DNA of 64,000 bases from Streptococcus sanguinis (lineage in GTDB: Bacteria > Bacillota > Bacilli > Lactobacillales > Streptococcaceae): assembly GCA_013378335.1 (NCBI GenBank), contig CP040556.1, forward strand, positions 62,001 through 126,000, written 5' to 3'. How positions within the stretch are numbered: position 1 is the first letter of the stretch; every line of letters begins with the position of its first letter. A program made the position numbers and the translations under genes. Below are positions 23,635 to 33,200 of this stretch, in pieces. The notes under the pieces were generated by a model that was not told the origin of the DNA, searched no databases, and was given only the letters and a program-made list of their open reading frames with translations.

Positions 23635-24771
23635 ATGACAACCTTAACATTAAATAAACTATATAAAAAATATCCTAATAGTGATTTTTACTCTGTTGAA
23701 AATTTTGATTTGGATATTAAGGATAAGGAGTTTATCGTTTTTGTAGGACCTTCCGGTTGCGGGAAATCAACAACCTTGCGGATGATTGCAGGCCTTGAGG
23801 ATATCACAGAAGGGGAGCTCTATATTGATCAAAATCTTGTCAATGACATTGCTCCTAAAGATCGGGATATCGCTATGGTTTTCCAAAATTATGCCCTTTA
23901 TCCTCACATGACTGTTTATGACAATATGGCATTCGGGCTCAAGCTTCGCAAGTATGACAAGGCTGATATTGACAAAAGAGTTCAGGAAGCGGCGGAAATC
24001 CTTGGGCTGAAAGAGCTACTGGATCGTAAACCAGCCGACCTGTCTGGTGGTCAGCGCCAGCGGGTAGCTATGGGGCGGGCGATTGTCCGTGATGCCAAAG
24101 TCTTCCTTATGGATGAACCCTTGTCCAACTTGGATGCCAAACTGCGCGTGTCCATGCGGGCAGAAATCGCAAAAATTCACCGTCGTATTGGAGCGACGAC
24201 TATCTATGTAACCCACGACCAGACCGAGGCCATGACCTTGGCTGACCGCATCGTTATCATGTCAGCTACTAAGAACGAAGCAGGAACAGGTACTATCGGT
24301 CGAATCGAGCAAATCGGTACGCCGCAGGAACTTTATAACGAACCAGCTAATAAATTTGTGGCAGGCTTTATCGGCAGTCCAGCTATGAATTTCTTTGAAG
24401 TGAACTTAGAGGGCAATCAGCTTACAGATGGACAAGGGTTTGCTGTAGGACTTCCAGACGGTCAACGTAAAATCCTAGAAGAAAAAGGCTATGAAGGAAA
24501 GAAAGTGATACTGGGCATTCGACCAGAGGATATCTCGGCTGAGTTGATAGTAGAAGATACTTTTCCAGATAGCACTGTAGATGCTGAAGTCACCGTTTCT
24601 GAGTTGCTAGGCAGTGAGTCTGTTCTCTATTGTAAGGCTGGCGTACAAGAATTTTCAGCCAAAGTGGAAGCTTCTAACTATTTGGAGCCTGGCTCTAAGA
24701 TTCGCTTTACCTTTAAGATGCCTAAGGCTCATATATTTGACTTTGATAGTCAAGAACGAATCGAAATTTAA
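23635..24771 (+). CDS. MsmK/UgpC-type sugar ABC transporter ATPase
   Basis: A 378-residue ATPase that energises carbohydrate ABC importers. Walker A is GPSGCGKST, the signature motif LSGGQRQRVAMGRA, Walker B VFLMDEPLSNLDA, and the C-terminal third is the TOBE/OB regulatory domain of the MalK group (GIRPEDI). Streptococci often use one shared ATPase, MsmK, for several sugar importers. Here an ATPase is built into the nan operon next to its solute-binding protein and permeases, so it is probably dedicated or at least co-regulated. The start follows AAGTGAGGTAG. Confidence 0.92.
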   Translation: MTTLTLNKLYKKYPNSDFYSVENFDLDIKDKEFIVFVGPSGCGKSTTLRMIAGLEDITEGELYIDQNLVNDIAPKDRDIAMVFQNYALYPHMTVYDNMAFGLKLRKYDKADIDKRVQEAAEILGLKELLDRKPADLSGGQRQRVAMGRAIVRDAKVFLMDEPLSNLDAKLRVSMRAEIAKIHRRIGATTIYVTHDQTEAMTLADRIVIMSATKNEAGTGTIGRIEQIGTPQELYNEPANKFVAGFIGSPAMNFFEVNLEGNQLTDGQGFAVGLPDGQRKILEEKGYEGKKVILGIRPEDISAELIVEDTFPDSTVDAEVTVSELLGSESVLYCKAGVQEFSAKVEASNYLEPGSKIRFTFKMPKAHIFDFDSQERIEI

Positions 24772-24786
24772 GAATTTTAAACAAAA

Positions 24787-24801
24787 ATGAAAACGCTATC
24801 T
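24787..24801 (+). promoter_or_regulatory. cre site upstream of the solute-binding protein gene
   Basis: ATGAAAACGCTATCT matches the CcpA operator consensus WTGNAANCGNWNNCW at every position. It lies in the 256-base gap between the ATPase and binding-protein genes, so this part of the operon can be repressed or roadblocked separately. Confidence 0.6.
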
Positions 24802-25015
24802 ATAAAAAGAGATTTATTAAAAAGGAGTGAATTTATCGAGTTAAGATTCTAAAATAGTTATTTACTGTTCTGAAGAAGCAGTAAAACAAGAAGGGCTAAC
24901 AGGTCCATGTCTATCGCCAAGCCCAATTCTTGCTTGAAGCTGGAAAAACAAAGACAAATAAGTCTTTCAGTTTTTGTAAAGAAAAGGGCCATATTCAAGA
25001 GAAATTCATTTTTAA

Positions 25016-26347
<1,332 letters not shown>

Positions 26348-26355
26348 GCAAATGT

Positions 26356-26410
26356 GAAATCCTCCCCTTTTTCTGTTGACAGTTTCTAGAAGTAGAAAAA
26401 GGGGGATTTT
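26356..26410 (+). terminator. Partial terminator between binding protein and permeases
   Basis: AAATCCTCCCCTTTTTCT pairs with AGAAAAAGGGGGATTTT around a 20-base loop with one mismatch, followed by TTTT. The permease genes have no separate promoter that I can see, so this hairpin probably lets some polymerase through and keeps binding protein in excess over permease. Confidence 0.7.
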
Positions 26411-26442
26411 GTTAGAAAATCTTGAAAGAGGGGTACCTCATT

Positions 26443-27330
26443 GTGAAAGTCAATAAAATCAGAATGAAAGAAACCCTAGTATCATACGCGTTTTTAGCTC
26501 CAATTCTGATATTTTTCACGGTATTTGTCTTGGCACCTATGATTATGGGTTTTGTTACTAGTTTTTTTAACTATACGATGACCTCCTTTACTTTTGTCGG
26601 ATTTGATAATTATATTCGGATGTTTAAAGATCCGGTCTTTATGAAATCTCTGATTAATACGGTCATTATCGTGGTCGGCTCTGTGCCGATTGTAGTTCTC
26701 TTCTCTTTGTTTGTGGCTTCGCAGACTTATGAGATGAATGCTGTCTCTCGTTCCTTTTACCGTTTTGTATTCTTCCTGCCAGTTGTTACAGGGAGCGTAG
26801 CTGTGACGGTTGTATGGAAATGGATCTACGATCCGCTGTCTGGTATTTTGAACTTTGTTTTGAAGTCAGGCCATGTCATCAATCAAAATATTTCTTGGCT
26901 TGGCGATAAACATTGGGCATTGCTAGCGATTATCATTATTCTCTTAACAACTTCTGTGGGTCAACCTATCATTCTCTATATCGCAGCTATGGGAAATATT
27001 GACAATTCTCTAGTTGAGGCTGCGCGAGTGGATGGTGCGACAGAAATGCAAGTCTTCTGGAAGATCAAATGGCCTAGCCTGCTTCCAACAACCCTTTACA
27101 TTGCTATCATTACTACAATTAACTCATTCCAGTGTTTTGCCTTGATTCAGCTCTTGACATCAGGCGGACCTAATTACTCAACCAGTACGCTCATGTACTA
27201 TCTGTATGAAAAAGCCTTCAAGTTATCTGAATACGGCTACGCTAATACCATGGGAGTCTTTCTAGCAGTCATGATTGCCATCATCAGCTTCGCCCAATTC
27301 AAGATTCTTGGAAACGATGTAGAATACTAG
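26443..27330 (+). CDS. Sugar ABC transporter permease (MalF-like, SatB-type)
   Basis: A 295-residue membrane protein with six predicted helices. The cytoplasmic EAA loop that contacts the ATPase is visible as EAARVDGATEMQVFWKI. The frame is open from 26422, but GTG at 26443 is correctly spaced from AAAGAGGGG. The next ATG is at 26464. It pairs with the permease that follows 16 bases later. Its substrate is taken to be sialic acid from the operon context. Confidence 0.9.
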   Translation: MKVNKIRMKETLVSYAFLAPILIFFTVFVLAPMIMGFVTSFFNYTMTSFTFVGFDNYIRMFKDPVFMKSLINTVIIVVGSVPIVVLFSLFVASQTYEMNAVSRSFYRFVFFLPVVTGSVAVTVVWKWIYDPLSGILNFVLKSGHVINQNISWLGDKHWALLAIIIILLTTSVGQPIILYIAAMGNIDNSLVEAARVDGATEMQVFWKIKWPSLLPTTLYIAIITTINSFQCFALIQLLTSGGPNYSTSTLMYYLYEKAFKLSEYGYANTMGVFLAVMIAIISFAQFKILGNDVEY

Positions 27331-27346
27331 AGAAAGGAGAAAGAAG

Positions 27347-28177
27347 ATGCAAACTAAAAAAATGAATGTTTTTAAGGTAGTATCAGGATTTGTTCTGGCC
27401 ATACTAACCATCCTCTTTGTCTTTCCTTTCTATTGGATTTTGACAGGAGCTTTCAAATCTCAACCAGCAACGATTGTCATTCCGCCAGAATGGTGGCCAA
27501 AAATGCCAACAGTTGAAAACTTCCAGCAATTGATGGTGCAAAATCCAGCCATGCAATGGATGTGGAATAGTGTTTTCATTTCGCTTGCGACCATGTTTCT
27601 GGTCTGCGCCACTTCTTCTTTGGCAGGATATGTTTTGGCCAAGAAGCGGTTCTATGGTCAACGGATTCTTTTTGCAATCTTCATTGCGGCCATGGCTTTG
27701 CCTAAGCAAGTAGTGCTGGTACCACTAGTGCGTATTGTGAATTTCATGGGAATTCACGATACCTTGGCTGCGGTAATCTTACCGTTGGTTGGCTGGCCTT
27801 TCGGAGTTTTTCTAATGAAGCAGTTCAGTGAAAACATTCCGACAGAACTTCTTGAGTCTGCTAAAATCGACGGTTGTGGCGAAATTCGGACTTTCTGGAG
27901 TGTTGCTTTCCCGATTGTCAAACCGGGCTTTGCGGCTCTAGCTATTTTTACCTTTATCAATACTTGGAACGACTACTTTATGCAGTTGGTTATGTTGACA
28001 TCTAGACAAAATCTGACAATATCTCTCGGGGTTGCGACCATGCAGGCTGAAATGGCAACCAACTATGGCCTAATCATGGCTGGAGCTGCTTTGGCTGCAG
28101 TGCCAATTGTGGCAGTCTTCCTCATCTTCCAAAAATCCTTCACACAAGGAATCACTATGGGAGCTGTTAAAGGATAG
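27347..28177 (+). CDS. Sugar ABC transporter permease (MalG-like, SatC-type)
   Basis: A 276-residue inner permease with six helices. The EAA loop reads ESAKIDGCGEIRTFW, and the C-terminus TMGAVKG is typical of MalG-family partners. The start follows GAAAGGAGAAAGAAG, 16 bases after the first permease. The two permeases, the lipoprotein and the ATPase together make a complete importer within one operon. Confidence 0.92.
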   Translation: MQTKKMNVFKVVSGFVLAILTILFVFPFYWILTGAFKSQPATIVIPPEWWPKMPTVENFQQLMVQNPAMQWMWNSVFISLATMFLVCATSSLAGYVLAKKRFYGQRILFAIFIAAMALPKQVVLVPLVRIVNFMGIHDTLAAVILPLVGWPFGVFLMKQFSENIPTELLESAKIDGCGEIRTFWSVAFPIVKPGFAALAIFTFINTWNDYFMQLVMLTSRQNLTISLGVATMQAEMATNYGLIMAGAALAAVPIVAVFLIFQKSFTQGITMGAVKG

Positions 28178-28181
28178 AAAT

Positions 28182-28634
28182 ATGATTTTTGATCAATTAG
28201 AGAATCTCGTTCGCTATCGAGGGATTCACAAAAATATCGATACAGCCATTGATTATCTCCTGAGTCACGATGTATCTAATCTAAACTCAGGGCGCTATGA
28301 AGTAGATGGTGATAGGGTCTTCTTCTTTTTGCAGGAAAATACTCTCAGTCAGCAGCAAGAGGAAAGCTTTGAATTTCACCAGAAATACTTGGACTTGCAC
28401 TTTCTTTTGGAAGGGCATGAACTGATCCAATATGGCTGTCAGATTAGAGAAGTTCAGGAAGCCTATGATGAAGGTCGAGATATTGGTTTTGTTGTTTGCG
28501 AACAGACTTATCCGCTCTTATTAGACGGTTTCAATTTTGCTGCTTTTTTGCCAGAAGAAGCCCACCAGCCCAATCAATTTGCTGGCAGAGAAGAGACAGT
28601 TAAAAAGTGTGTATTTAAAGTTTTGTTGGATTAA
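28182..28634 (+). CDS. YhcH/YjgK/YiaL-family protein (NanQ-like)
   Basis: A 150-residue cytoplasmic cupin-like protein. The family signature FHQKYLDLHFLLEGHE, with metal-binding histidines, is present, and DGFNFAAFLPEEAHQP near the end supplies another conserved His. YhcH (NanQ) of E. coli is linked to sialic acid use and accelerates ring anomer change of sialic acid. The same role fits here, between the transporter and nanA. The ATG at 28182 is four bases after the permease stop. A longer frame from 28107 lies inside the permease gene and is not credible. Confidence 0.88.
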   Translation: MIFDQLENLVRYRGIHKNIDTAIDYLLSHDVSNLNSGRYEVDGDRVFFFLQENTLSQQQEESFEFHQKYLDLHFLLEGHELIQYGCQIREVQEAYDEGRDIGFVVCEQTYPLLLDGFNFAAFLPEEAHQPNQFAGREETVKKCVFKVLLD

Positions 28635-28655
28635 TATTTGAAAAGGAGGCTAGCA

Positions 28656-29306
28656 ATGGATAAAAGAGGTAGCCGATTGATAGAGACTATTTTTGATACG
28701 GATAATTTCTTTATGCAGATTTGTGAGAAAATCCTTGATTTAGCGACTGTAAACTTGCTTTTTCTGCTGACATCTCTGCCTCTTCTAACCATTGGTATTG
28801 CGAAGCTAAGCCTCTATCAAACTCTTTTTGAGATCAAAGGCGGTCGTCGTGTAAAAGTAACGGCTGTCTATATCAAGGCCTTCCGAGAAAATTGGCAGTT
28901 GGGCTTCAAATTGGGTCTGCTGGAGCTGATGCTGTCTGCTATCAGTATTTTTGACCTCCTTCTTATCTGGGGGCAGGAGGCTCTGCCTTTTCAAATACTG
29001 AAAGTTGCCTGCTTTGCTCTTCTTATCTTTACAACAGCACTCTTTTTGTGTGTTTATCCACTGGCTGGCCGATTTGAGCAGTCTCTCATAGGTGGGTTAC
29101 AGACTAGTCTAGTTTTGCTCAGTCTTAACTTTCCTTGGTTTTTCCTGATGATAGCAATTCTAGTAGCTATTTTGACAGTGCTTCTTAGTTCAGGACTTTT
29201 GCTTTTACTAGGGCTGTCGCTCCTTATTTTAATCGGTTTTGCTGGATTGGCCTTCATGCAGATTACTGTTTTAGAGAAGATTTTTGCCAAATACGAAAGG
29301 CCTTAA
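28656..29306 (+). CDS. DUF624 (YesL-like) membrane protein
   Basis: A 216-residue membrane protein with about five helices in the YesL/DUF624 pattern: N-terminal NLLFLLTSLPLLTIGIAK, the LYQTLFEIK loop, and four further hydrophobic segments. Such genes are very often found inside sugar ABC operons of Firmicutes, but no biochemical role is established to my knowledge. The ATG at 28656 has AAAAGGAGG well placed; the frame's earlier ATG at 28638 does not. It is 21 bases after the YhcH-family gene. Confidence 0.85.
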   Translation: MDKRGSRLIETIFDTDNFFMQICEKILDLATVNLLFLLTSLPLLTIGIAKLSLYQTLFEIKGGRRVKVTAVYIKAFRENWQLGFKLGLLELMLSAISIFDLLLIWGQEALPFQILKVACFALLIFTTALFLCVYPLAGRFEQSLIGGLQTSLVLLSLNFPWFFLMIAILVAILTVLLSSGLLLLLGLSLLILIGFAGLAFMQITVLEKIFAKYERP

Positions 29307-29340
29307 TTTATAGAAATTTTAGATTTGGAGATAAAAGAAA

Positions 29341-30258
29341 ATGAAAAATATGACCAAATACCAAGGTGTCATTCCTGCTTTCTATGCCTGCTATGACGAG
29401 GAAGGTGAAATCAGCCCGGAGCGGACTCGCGCTTTAGTGGAATATTTCATCGCCAAGGGCGTGCAAGGTCTTTATGTCAACGGTTCTTCGGGCGAGTGTA
29501 TCTATCTGAGCGTGGAAGACCGAAAACGGGTTCTAGAAGAAGTGATGAAAGTTGCTAAGGGGCGTCTGACTATCATTGCTCATGTGGCTTGCAACAATAC
29601 TAAAGACAGCGTGGAACTGGCTCGTCATGCGGAAAGTTTGGGTGTCGATGCTATTGCAGCTATTCCGCCGATTTATTTCCGTTTGCCAGAGTATTCGGTT
29701 GCCCAGTATTGGAATGACATCAGTGCGGCGGCGCCTAATACTGATTTCGTGATTTACAATATCCCTCAGCTGGCTGGTGTAGCCTTGACTCCTGGCCTTT
29801 ACAAGGAAATGCTCAAGAATGAGCGCGTGATTGGTGTGAAGAACTCTTCAATGCCGGTGCAGGATATTCAGACCTTTGTATCTCTTGGGGAAGAAGATCA
29901 TGTAGTCTTTAATGGTCCAGATGAGCAATTCTTAGGTGGCCGTCTTATGGGTGCTGCAGCCGGTATCGGTGGTACATACGGAGCTATGCCAGAACTCTTT
30001 CTCAAACTCAATCAACTGATTGCTGACAAGGAATTGGAACGGGCTAAAGAATTGCAATATGCGATTAATGCCATCATCGGAAAATTAACCAGCGCCCACG
30101 GCAATATGTACGCTGTTATTAAGGGTGTTTTGGAAATTAACGAAGACTTGGCCATCGGATCTGTCCGCTCTCCTCTGACACCGCTACAGGAAAGTGATCG
30201 GCCAATTGTGGAAGAAGCTGCTCAGTTGATTAGACAAACCAAGGAGCAATTTTTATAA
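29341..30258 (+). CDS. nanA: N-acetylneuraminate lyase
   Basis: A 305-residue TIM-barrel class I aldolase of the DapA/NanA family. It splits N-acetylneuraminate into ManNAc and pyruvate. The family motif is NGSSGECIYLS. The conserved Tyr lies in FVIYNIPQLAG, and the Schiff-base lysine is Lys167 in GVKNSSM. The start has TTGGAGATAAAAG. nanK follows after 33 bases. Here nanA denotes the lyase, not a neuraminidase; no sialidase gene is in this window, so free sialic acid must come from an enzyme encoded elsewhere or from other bacteria. Confidence 0.95.
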   Translation: MKNMTKYQGVIPAFYACYDEEGEISPERTRALVEYFIAKGVQGLYVNGSSGECIYLSVEDRKRVLEEVMKVAKGRLTIIAHVACNNTKDSVELARHAESLGVDAIAAIPPIYFRLPEYSVAQYWNDISAAAPNTDFVIYNIPQLAGVALTPGLYKEMLKNERVIGVKNSSMPVQDIQTFVSLGEEDHVVFNGPDEQFLGGRLMGAAAGIGGTYGAMPELFLKLNQLIADKELERAKELQYAINAIIGKLTSAHGNMYAVIKGVLEINEDLAIGSVRSPLTPLQESDRPIVEEAAQLIRQTKEQFL

Positions 30259-30291
30259 GCAACAGGATAAACACTAGAGAGAAGGTGTGCT

Positions 30292-31176
30292 ATGAAACAC
30301 TATTTTGCTATTGATATTGGCGGTACCAATATCAAGTATGGCTTAATTGACGAGGCGGAAACCTTGGTGGAAGCACATGAAATGCCAACAGAGGCCCACA
30401 AAGGCGGTCCGGGAATTATGCAGAAAGTTGAAGGCATTGTTGCAGCCTATTTAGAAAAAGGAGCTCTGGCTGGGATTTGTATTTCTTCAGCTGGTATGGT
30501 AGATCCAGACAAGGGTGAAATTTTCTATGCCGGGCCGCAGATTCCGAATTACGCTGGGACCCAGTTCAAAAAAGTGCTGGAAGAAAAATTCTCCCTGCCT
30601 TGTGAGATTGAAAATGATGTCAACTGTGCTGGCTTGGCGGAGGCTATGTCGGGCAGTGGCAAGGGAGCCAAGATTGCCCTTTGTTTGACAATCGGTACAG
30701 GTATCGGAGGCTGTCTGGTCGTAGATGGTCAGGTCTTCCATGGCTTTAGTAACTCTGCTTGTGAGGTCGGTTACCTGCATCTACCAGACGGAGCCTTTCA
30801 GGATGTGGCATCTACAACAGCTCTGGTCAATTATGTGGCTGAGCTACATGGAGAAGACGCAGAGCATTGGAATGGCCGTCGGATTTTCAAAGAAGCAACT
30901 GAGGGCAATAAACTCTGTATCGAGGGCATCGATCGCATGGTTGGCTATCTAGGTCAAGGAATTGCCAATATCTGCTATGTCGTTAATCCGGAAGTTGTTA
31001 TCCTAGGAGGCGGCATCATGGGACAAGAAGCTATCCTTAGACCGCGGATTCAGGCGACTTTGCAGGATGCTTTAGTCCCAAGCATTGCTGACAAAACCAA
31101 ACTGGCCTTTGCTCATCATCAAAATACTGCGGGTATGTTTGGAGCCTACTATCATTTCAAAAATAGACAAGCTTAA
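30292..31176 (+). CDS. nanK: N-acetylmannosamine kinase (ROK family)
   Basis: A 294-residue sugar kinase of the ROK family. The ATP-binding motif AIDIGGTNIKYG is at the N-terminus. A second block, ENDVNCAGLAEA, and the glycine-rich LTIGTGIGGCLV follow. The usual zinc-binding cysteine cluster of many ROK kinases is reduced to a single Cys in SACEVGYL. The substrate is taken as ManNAc because nanA and nanE flank the step. The start follows GAGAAGGTGTGCT. Confidence 0.9.
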   Translation: MKHYFAIDIGGTNIKYGLIDEAETLVEAHEMPTEAHKGGPGIMQKVEGIVAAYLEKGALAGICISSAGMVDPDKGEIFYAGPQIPNYAGTQFKKVLEEKFSLPCEIENDVNCAGLAEAMSGSGKGAKIALCLTIGTGIGGCLVVDGQVFHGFSNSACEVGYLHLPDGAFQDVASTTALVNYVAELHGEDAEHWNGRRIFKEATEGNKLCIEGIDRMVGYLGQGIANICYVVNPEVVILGGGIMGQEAILRPRIQATLQDALVPSIADKTKLAFAHHQNTAGMFGAYYHFKNRQA

Positions 31177-31221
31177 CCTGAGATTTTTCTCAGGTTCCTT
31201 GTCTTTCAAGAGGAAAATCAA

Positions 31222-31551
31222 ATGACAGAAAGAAGTTTCATTCAGGAAGCTGCTCAGCTTCTAGATTCTTTGATGGAAGATTTTCAAAAGAAGACAATTC
31301 AATCAAGTGATGAAATCCGCTTTTACGAGTGCTTAGCAGAAGTTTTAAGGAGCTTGGAGAAAGCCAAAGCCCCGGATAACCGCCTCCTCATTGCTCTTGA
31401 AAGATTCCATAAACGTGCTAGTTTTTTAATTGGTCTTAGTAGCCTCAAAATGGATCAGTCTACTTATCAAAAGTGGCGTGCCTACGATGCTTTTCATATG
31501 GAAAAAGTTCAGCCTCAATTAGAAATCTACGGGCCAATCCTTCCCTTGTGA
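31222..31551 (+). CDS. Unrecognised small helical protein at the end of the nan operon
   Basis: A 109-residue, mostly helical, soluble protein. I do not recognise its family. Its size and pattern (ECLAEVLRSLEKAK, then LERFHKRASFLIGLSSLK) vaguely resemble bacteriocin-immunity-type helical bundles, but no cysteine or clear motif supports that. The start follows AAGAGGAAAATCAA, 45 bases after nanK. A short hairpin (AACCTGAGA/TCTCAGGTT) without a T run lies between them. It ends at a terminator shared with the convergent nanR gene. Confidence 0.6.
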   Translation: MTERSFIQEAAQLLDSLMEDFQKKTIQSSDEIRFYECLAEVLRSLEKAKAPDNRLLIALERFHKRASFLIGLSSLKMDQSTYQKWRAYDAFHMEKVQPQLEIYGPILPL

Positions 31552-31581
31552 AAGAAAGAGAAAAAAGTTAGACCGAAAAAG

Positions 31582-31613
31582 AAAAACGAGTCAGAAAATC
31601 CTGAATCGTTTTT
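31582..31613. terminator. Bidirectional terminator between nan operon and nanR
   Basis: AAAACGAGTCA pairs with TGAATCGTTTTT around a short loop, with A-rich and T-rich flanks on both strands. It lies between two convergent genes. Confidence 0.75.
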
Positions 31614-32463
31614 ATCTTTTGTGGGTATTGCGACGGTAGTAGCCATTCAATTTCTGGTTTTCCCAATAGCTGTTAAAGATTTTTTCTTTCTTCTCGCGGT
31701 TAATCTCGAGGAAAAAGGCATAGATAAGATCGATCATGAGAAGCATGGGGAATTGTGCTGAAATTCGCAGGATAAACTCAGGCTTGCTTTGAAGGGCAAC
31801 AGGAACGACTTCAGTGAAGTCTTCTTGAATCTTTTCAGGTTGTCCTGTCACCAAGATGGTTTTTGCTCCCATATTTTTAGCGTCAATCAAGCTGTCAATG
31901 ATGGACTGGGTTTGTCCGGATAGAGAAAATCCAATAACGAGGCAGTTCTTGTCCAGAATACTAGTTGTCCAAGCGAAGCCATCTTGGTCGGTTAGGGCTT
32001 CACAAACGACTCCCAGTCTCATGAAGCGCAGCTTCATATCACGTGCTACTAAGCCCGAGCTCCCTGTTCCAAAGAAATAAACTCGGTCCGCCTCTTCTAT
32101 GATTTGAGCCACTCGCTCCAGCTTTTCCTCATCTATCAGTTCTTTTGTTTGCTGGTGGATTTGATTGTAGTTGTACAAGACATGACGAGATAAGCTGCTT
32201 TGCATATTATCCGCCTCGGTTTGTGCCTTTGGTAGATCCTGTAGATATTGAAAGCTAAATTCTCGATAACCTTTAAAGCCACATTTTTTGGCGAAACGGG
32301 TCAAGGCTGCTTGAGAAATGTGCAAGGTTTGAGCGACTTGCAAAGAGGATAAATCCTCTTGAATACTATTTGGATTCAAAAAATAGTGACCAATCCTCTG
32401 TTCCAAGTCGGTCATCTTGTCAAGATGGCTCTCAATGATGGCCAAGATATTCTGCTGACTCAT
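31612..32463 (-). CDS. nanR: RpiR-family regulator of sialic acid genes
   Basis: A 283-residue regulator with an N-terminal helix-turn-helix (LSSLQVAQTLHISQAALTRF) and a C-terminal SIS domain that binds a phosphosugar (YFFGTGSSGLVARD, then IGFSLSGQTQSIID). RpiR-type regulators of nan operons respond to ManNAc-6-phosphate or related intermediates. Its place just after the nan genes on the opposite strand supports the assignment. It was described in pneumococcus as NanR. Whether it activates or represses cannot be read from this sequence. Confidence 0.85.
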   Translation of the reverse strand: MSQQNILAIIESHLDKMTDLEQRIGHYFLNPNSIQEDLSSLQVAQTLHISQAALTRFAKKCGFKGYREFSFQYLQDLPKAQTEADNMQSSLSRHVLYNYNQIHQQTKELIDEEKLERVAQIIEEADRVYFFGTGSSGLVARDMKLRFMRLGVVCEALTDQDGFAWTTSILDKNCLVIGFSLSGQTQSIIDSLIDAKNMGAKTILVTGQPEKIQEDFTEVVPVALQSKPEFILRISAQFPMLLMIDLIYAFFLEINREKKEKIFNSYWENQKLNGYYRRNTHKR

Positions 32464-32728
32464 AAAATCACTTTCTTCATGGGATAATGTTTATTAAAAG
32501 TTTAAGGGCTGTTCTGGCTGGAAGGTACATTGAAGCCACTTTTACTTTTCTGCTATTCTATATTTGTCTTAGAATTTGTTTATATTATAACATAGTTATA
32601 GACAAATAAACCGTTTGCAAGACTGAAACTTATCAAGAGTGCACAGCTGAGCCTGATTTGTAAGTATTGAAATGAATCAAATCTATATCGGCTTTTCCTA
32701 TTAGTTTGAGATGCCTGTTTAGTAATCT

Positions 32729-32758
32729 CTGACAGTTTTTCTGAAAATATGTTATAAT
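32729..32758 (+). promoter_or_regulatory. V-ATPase operon promoter
   Basis: CTGACA (32729-32734), an 18-base spacer and TATAAT (32753-32758) with a TGT extension. A leader of about 110 bases follows and ends in a hairpin (GTTTTC/GAAAAC) right before the GGGGGTG ribosome binding site. The rest of the 413-base gap after nanR shows no ORF of note. Confidence 0.72.
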
Positions 32759-32876
32759 TTATGCAAGTACGAAGCTGTATTCCAGAAGATAACTTGCCAG
32801 ATGGTTGGACAGTCAGCTAGGAATGCAGATTTTAAAATCCGTTTTCGAAGGTTTTTGAAAACGAGGGGGTGAATAG

Positions 32877-33200
32877 ATGGCCAATGAAACACTTGAAAAA
32901 ATGCAGGAAATTGAGACTGCTGCAGAAGAAGTTTTGATGGGCTACAGGAAGCAGGCTCAGGAGCTACGGCAGCAGGTAGATGAAAATCTCAGGCAGCTGG
33001 GTCTGACCTATGACGCTGAAACGCAGAAGCTGGCAGAGGAATTAACCGCGACTTCCCAGCAAAAGTTGGTGCACCTGCAGCAAGACTTGGAGCAGACAAC
33101 CCAGCAAAATGAGGACAAGGTTGCGGCTGCGCTGACGGACAAAAAAGCAGACTTGGCGCGAGCCATTGTAGAGAAGGTGGTAGAAGCCTATGGCCATTAG
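32877..33200 (+). CDS. ntpF: V-type ATPase peripheral stalk subunit (NtpF / subunit G-H type)
   Basis: A 107-residue, almost continuous alpha-helical protein, rich in Gln, Glu and Ala, that fits the peripheral stalk subunit which pairs with NtpE. The assignment rests on its coiled-coil character and its position as first gene of the ntp operon, as in Enterococcus hirae ntpFIKECGABD. It overlaps ntpI by 11 bases. The ATG follows GGGGGTGAATAG. Confidence 0.85.
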   Translation: MANETLEKMQEIETAAEEVLMGYRKQAQELRQQVDENLRQLGLTYDAETQKLAEELTATSQQKLVHLQQDLEQTTQQNEDKVAAALTDKKADLARAIVEKVVEAYGH

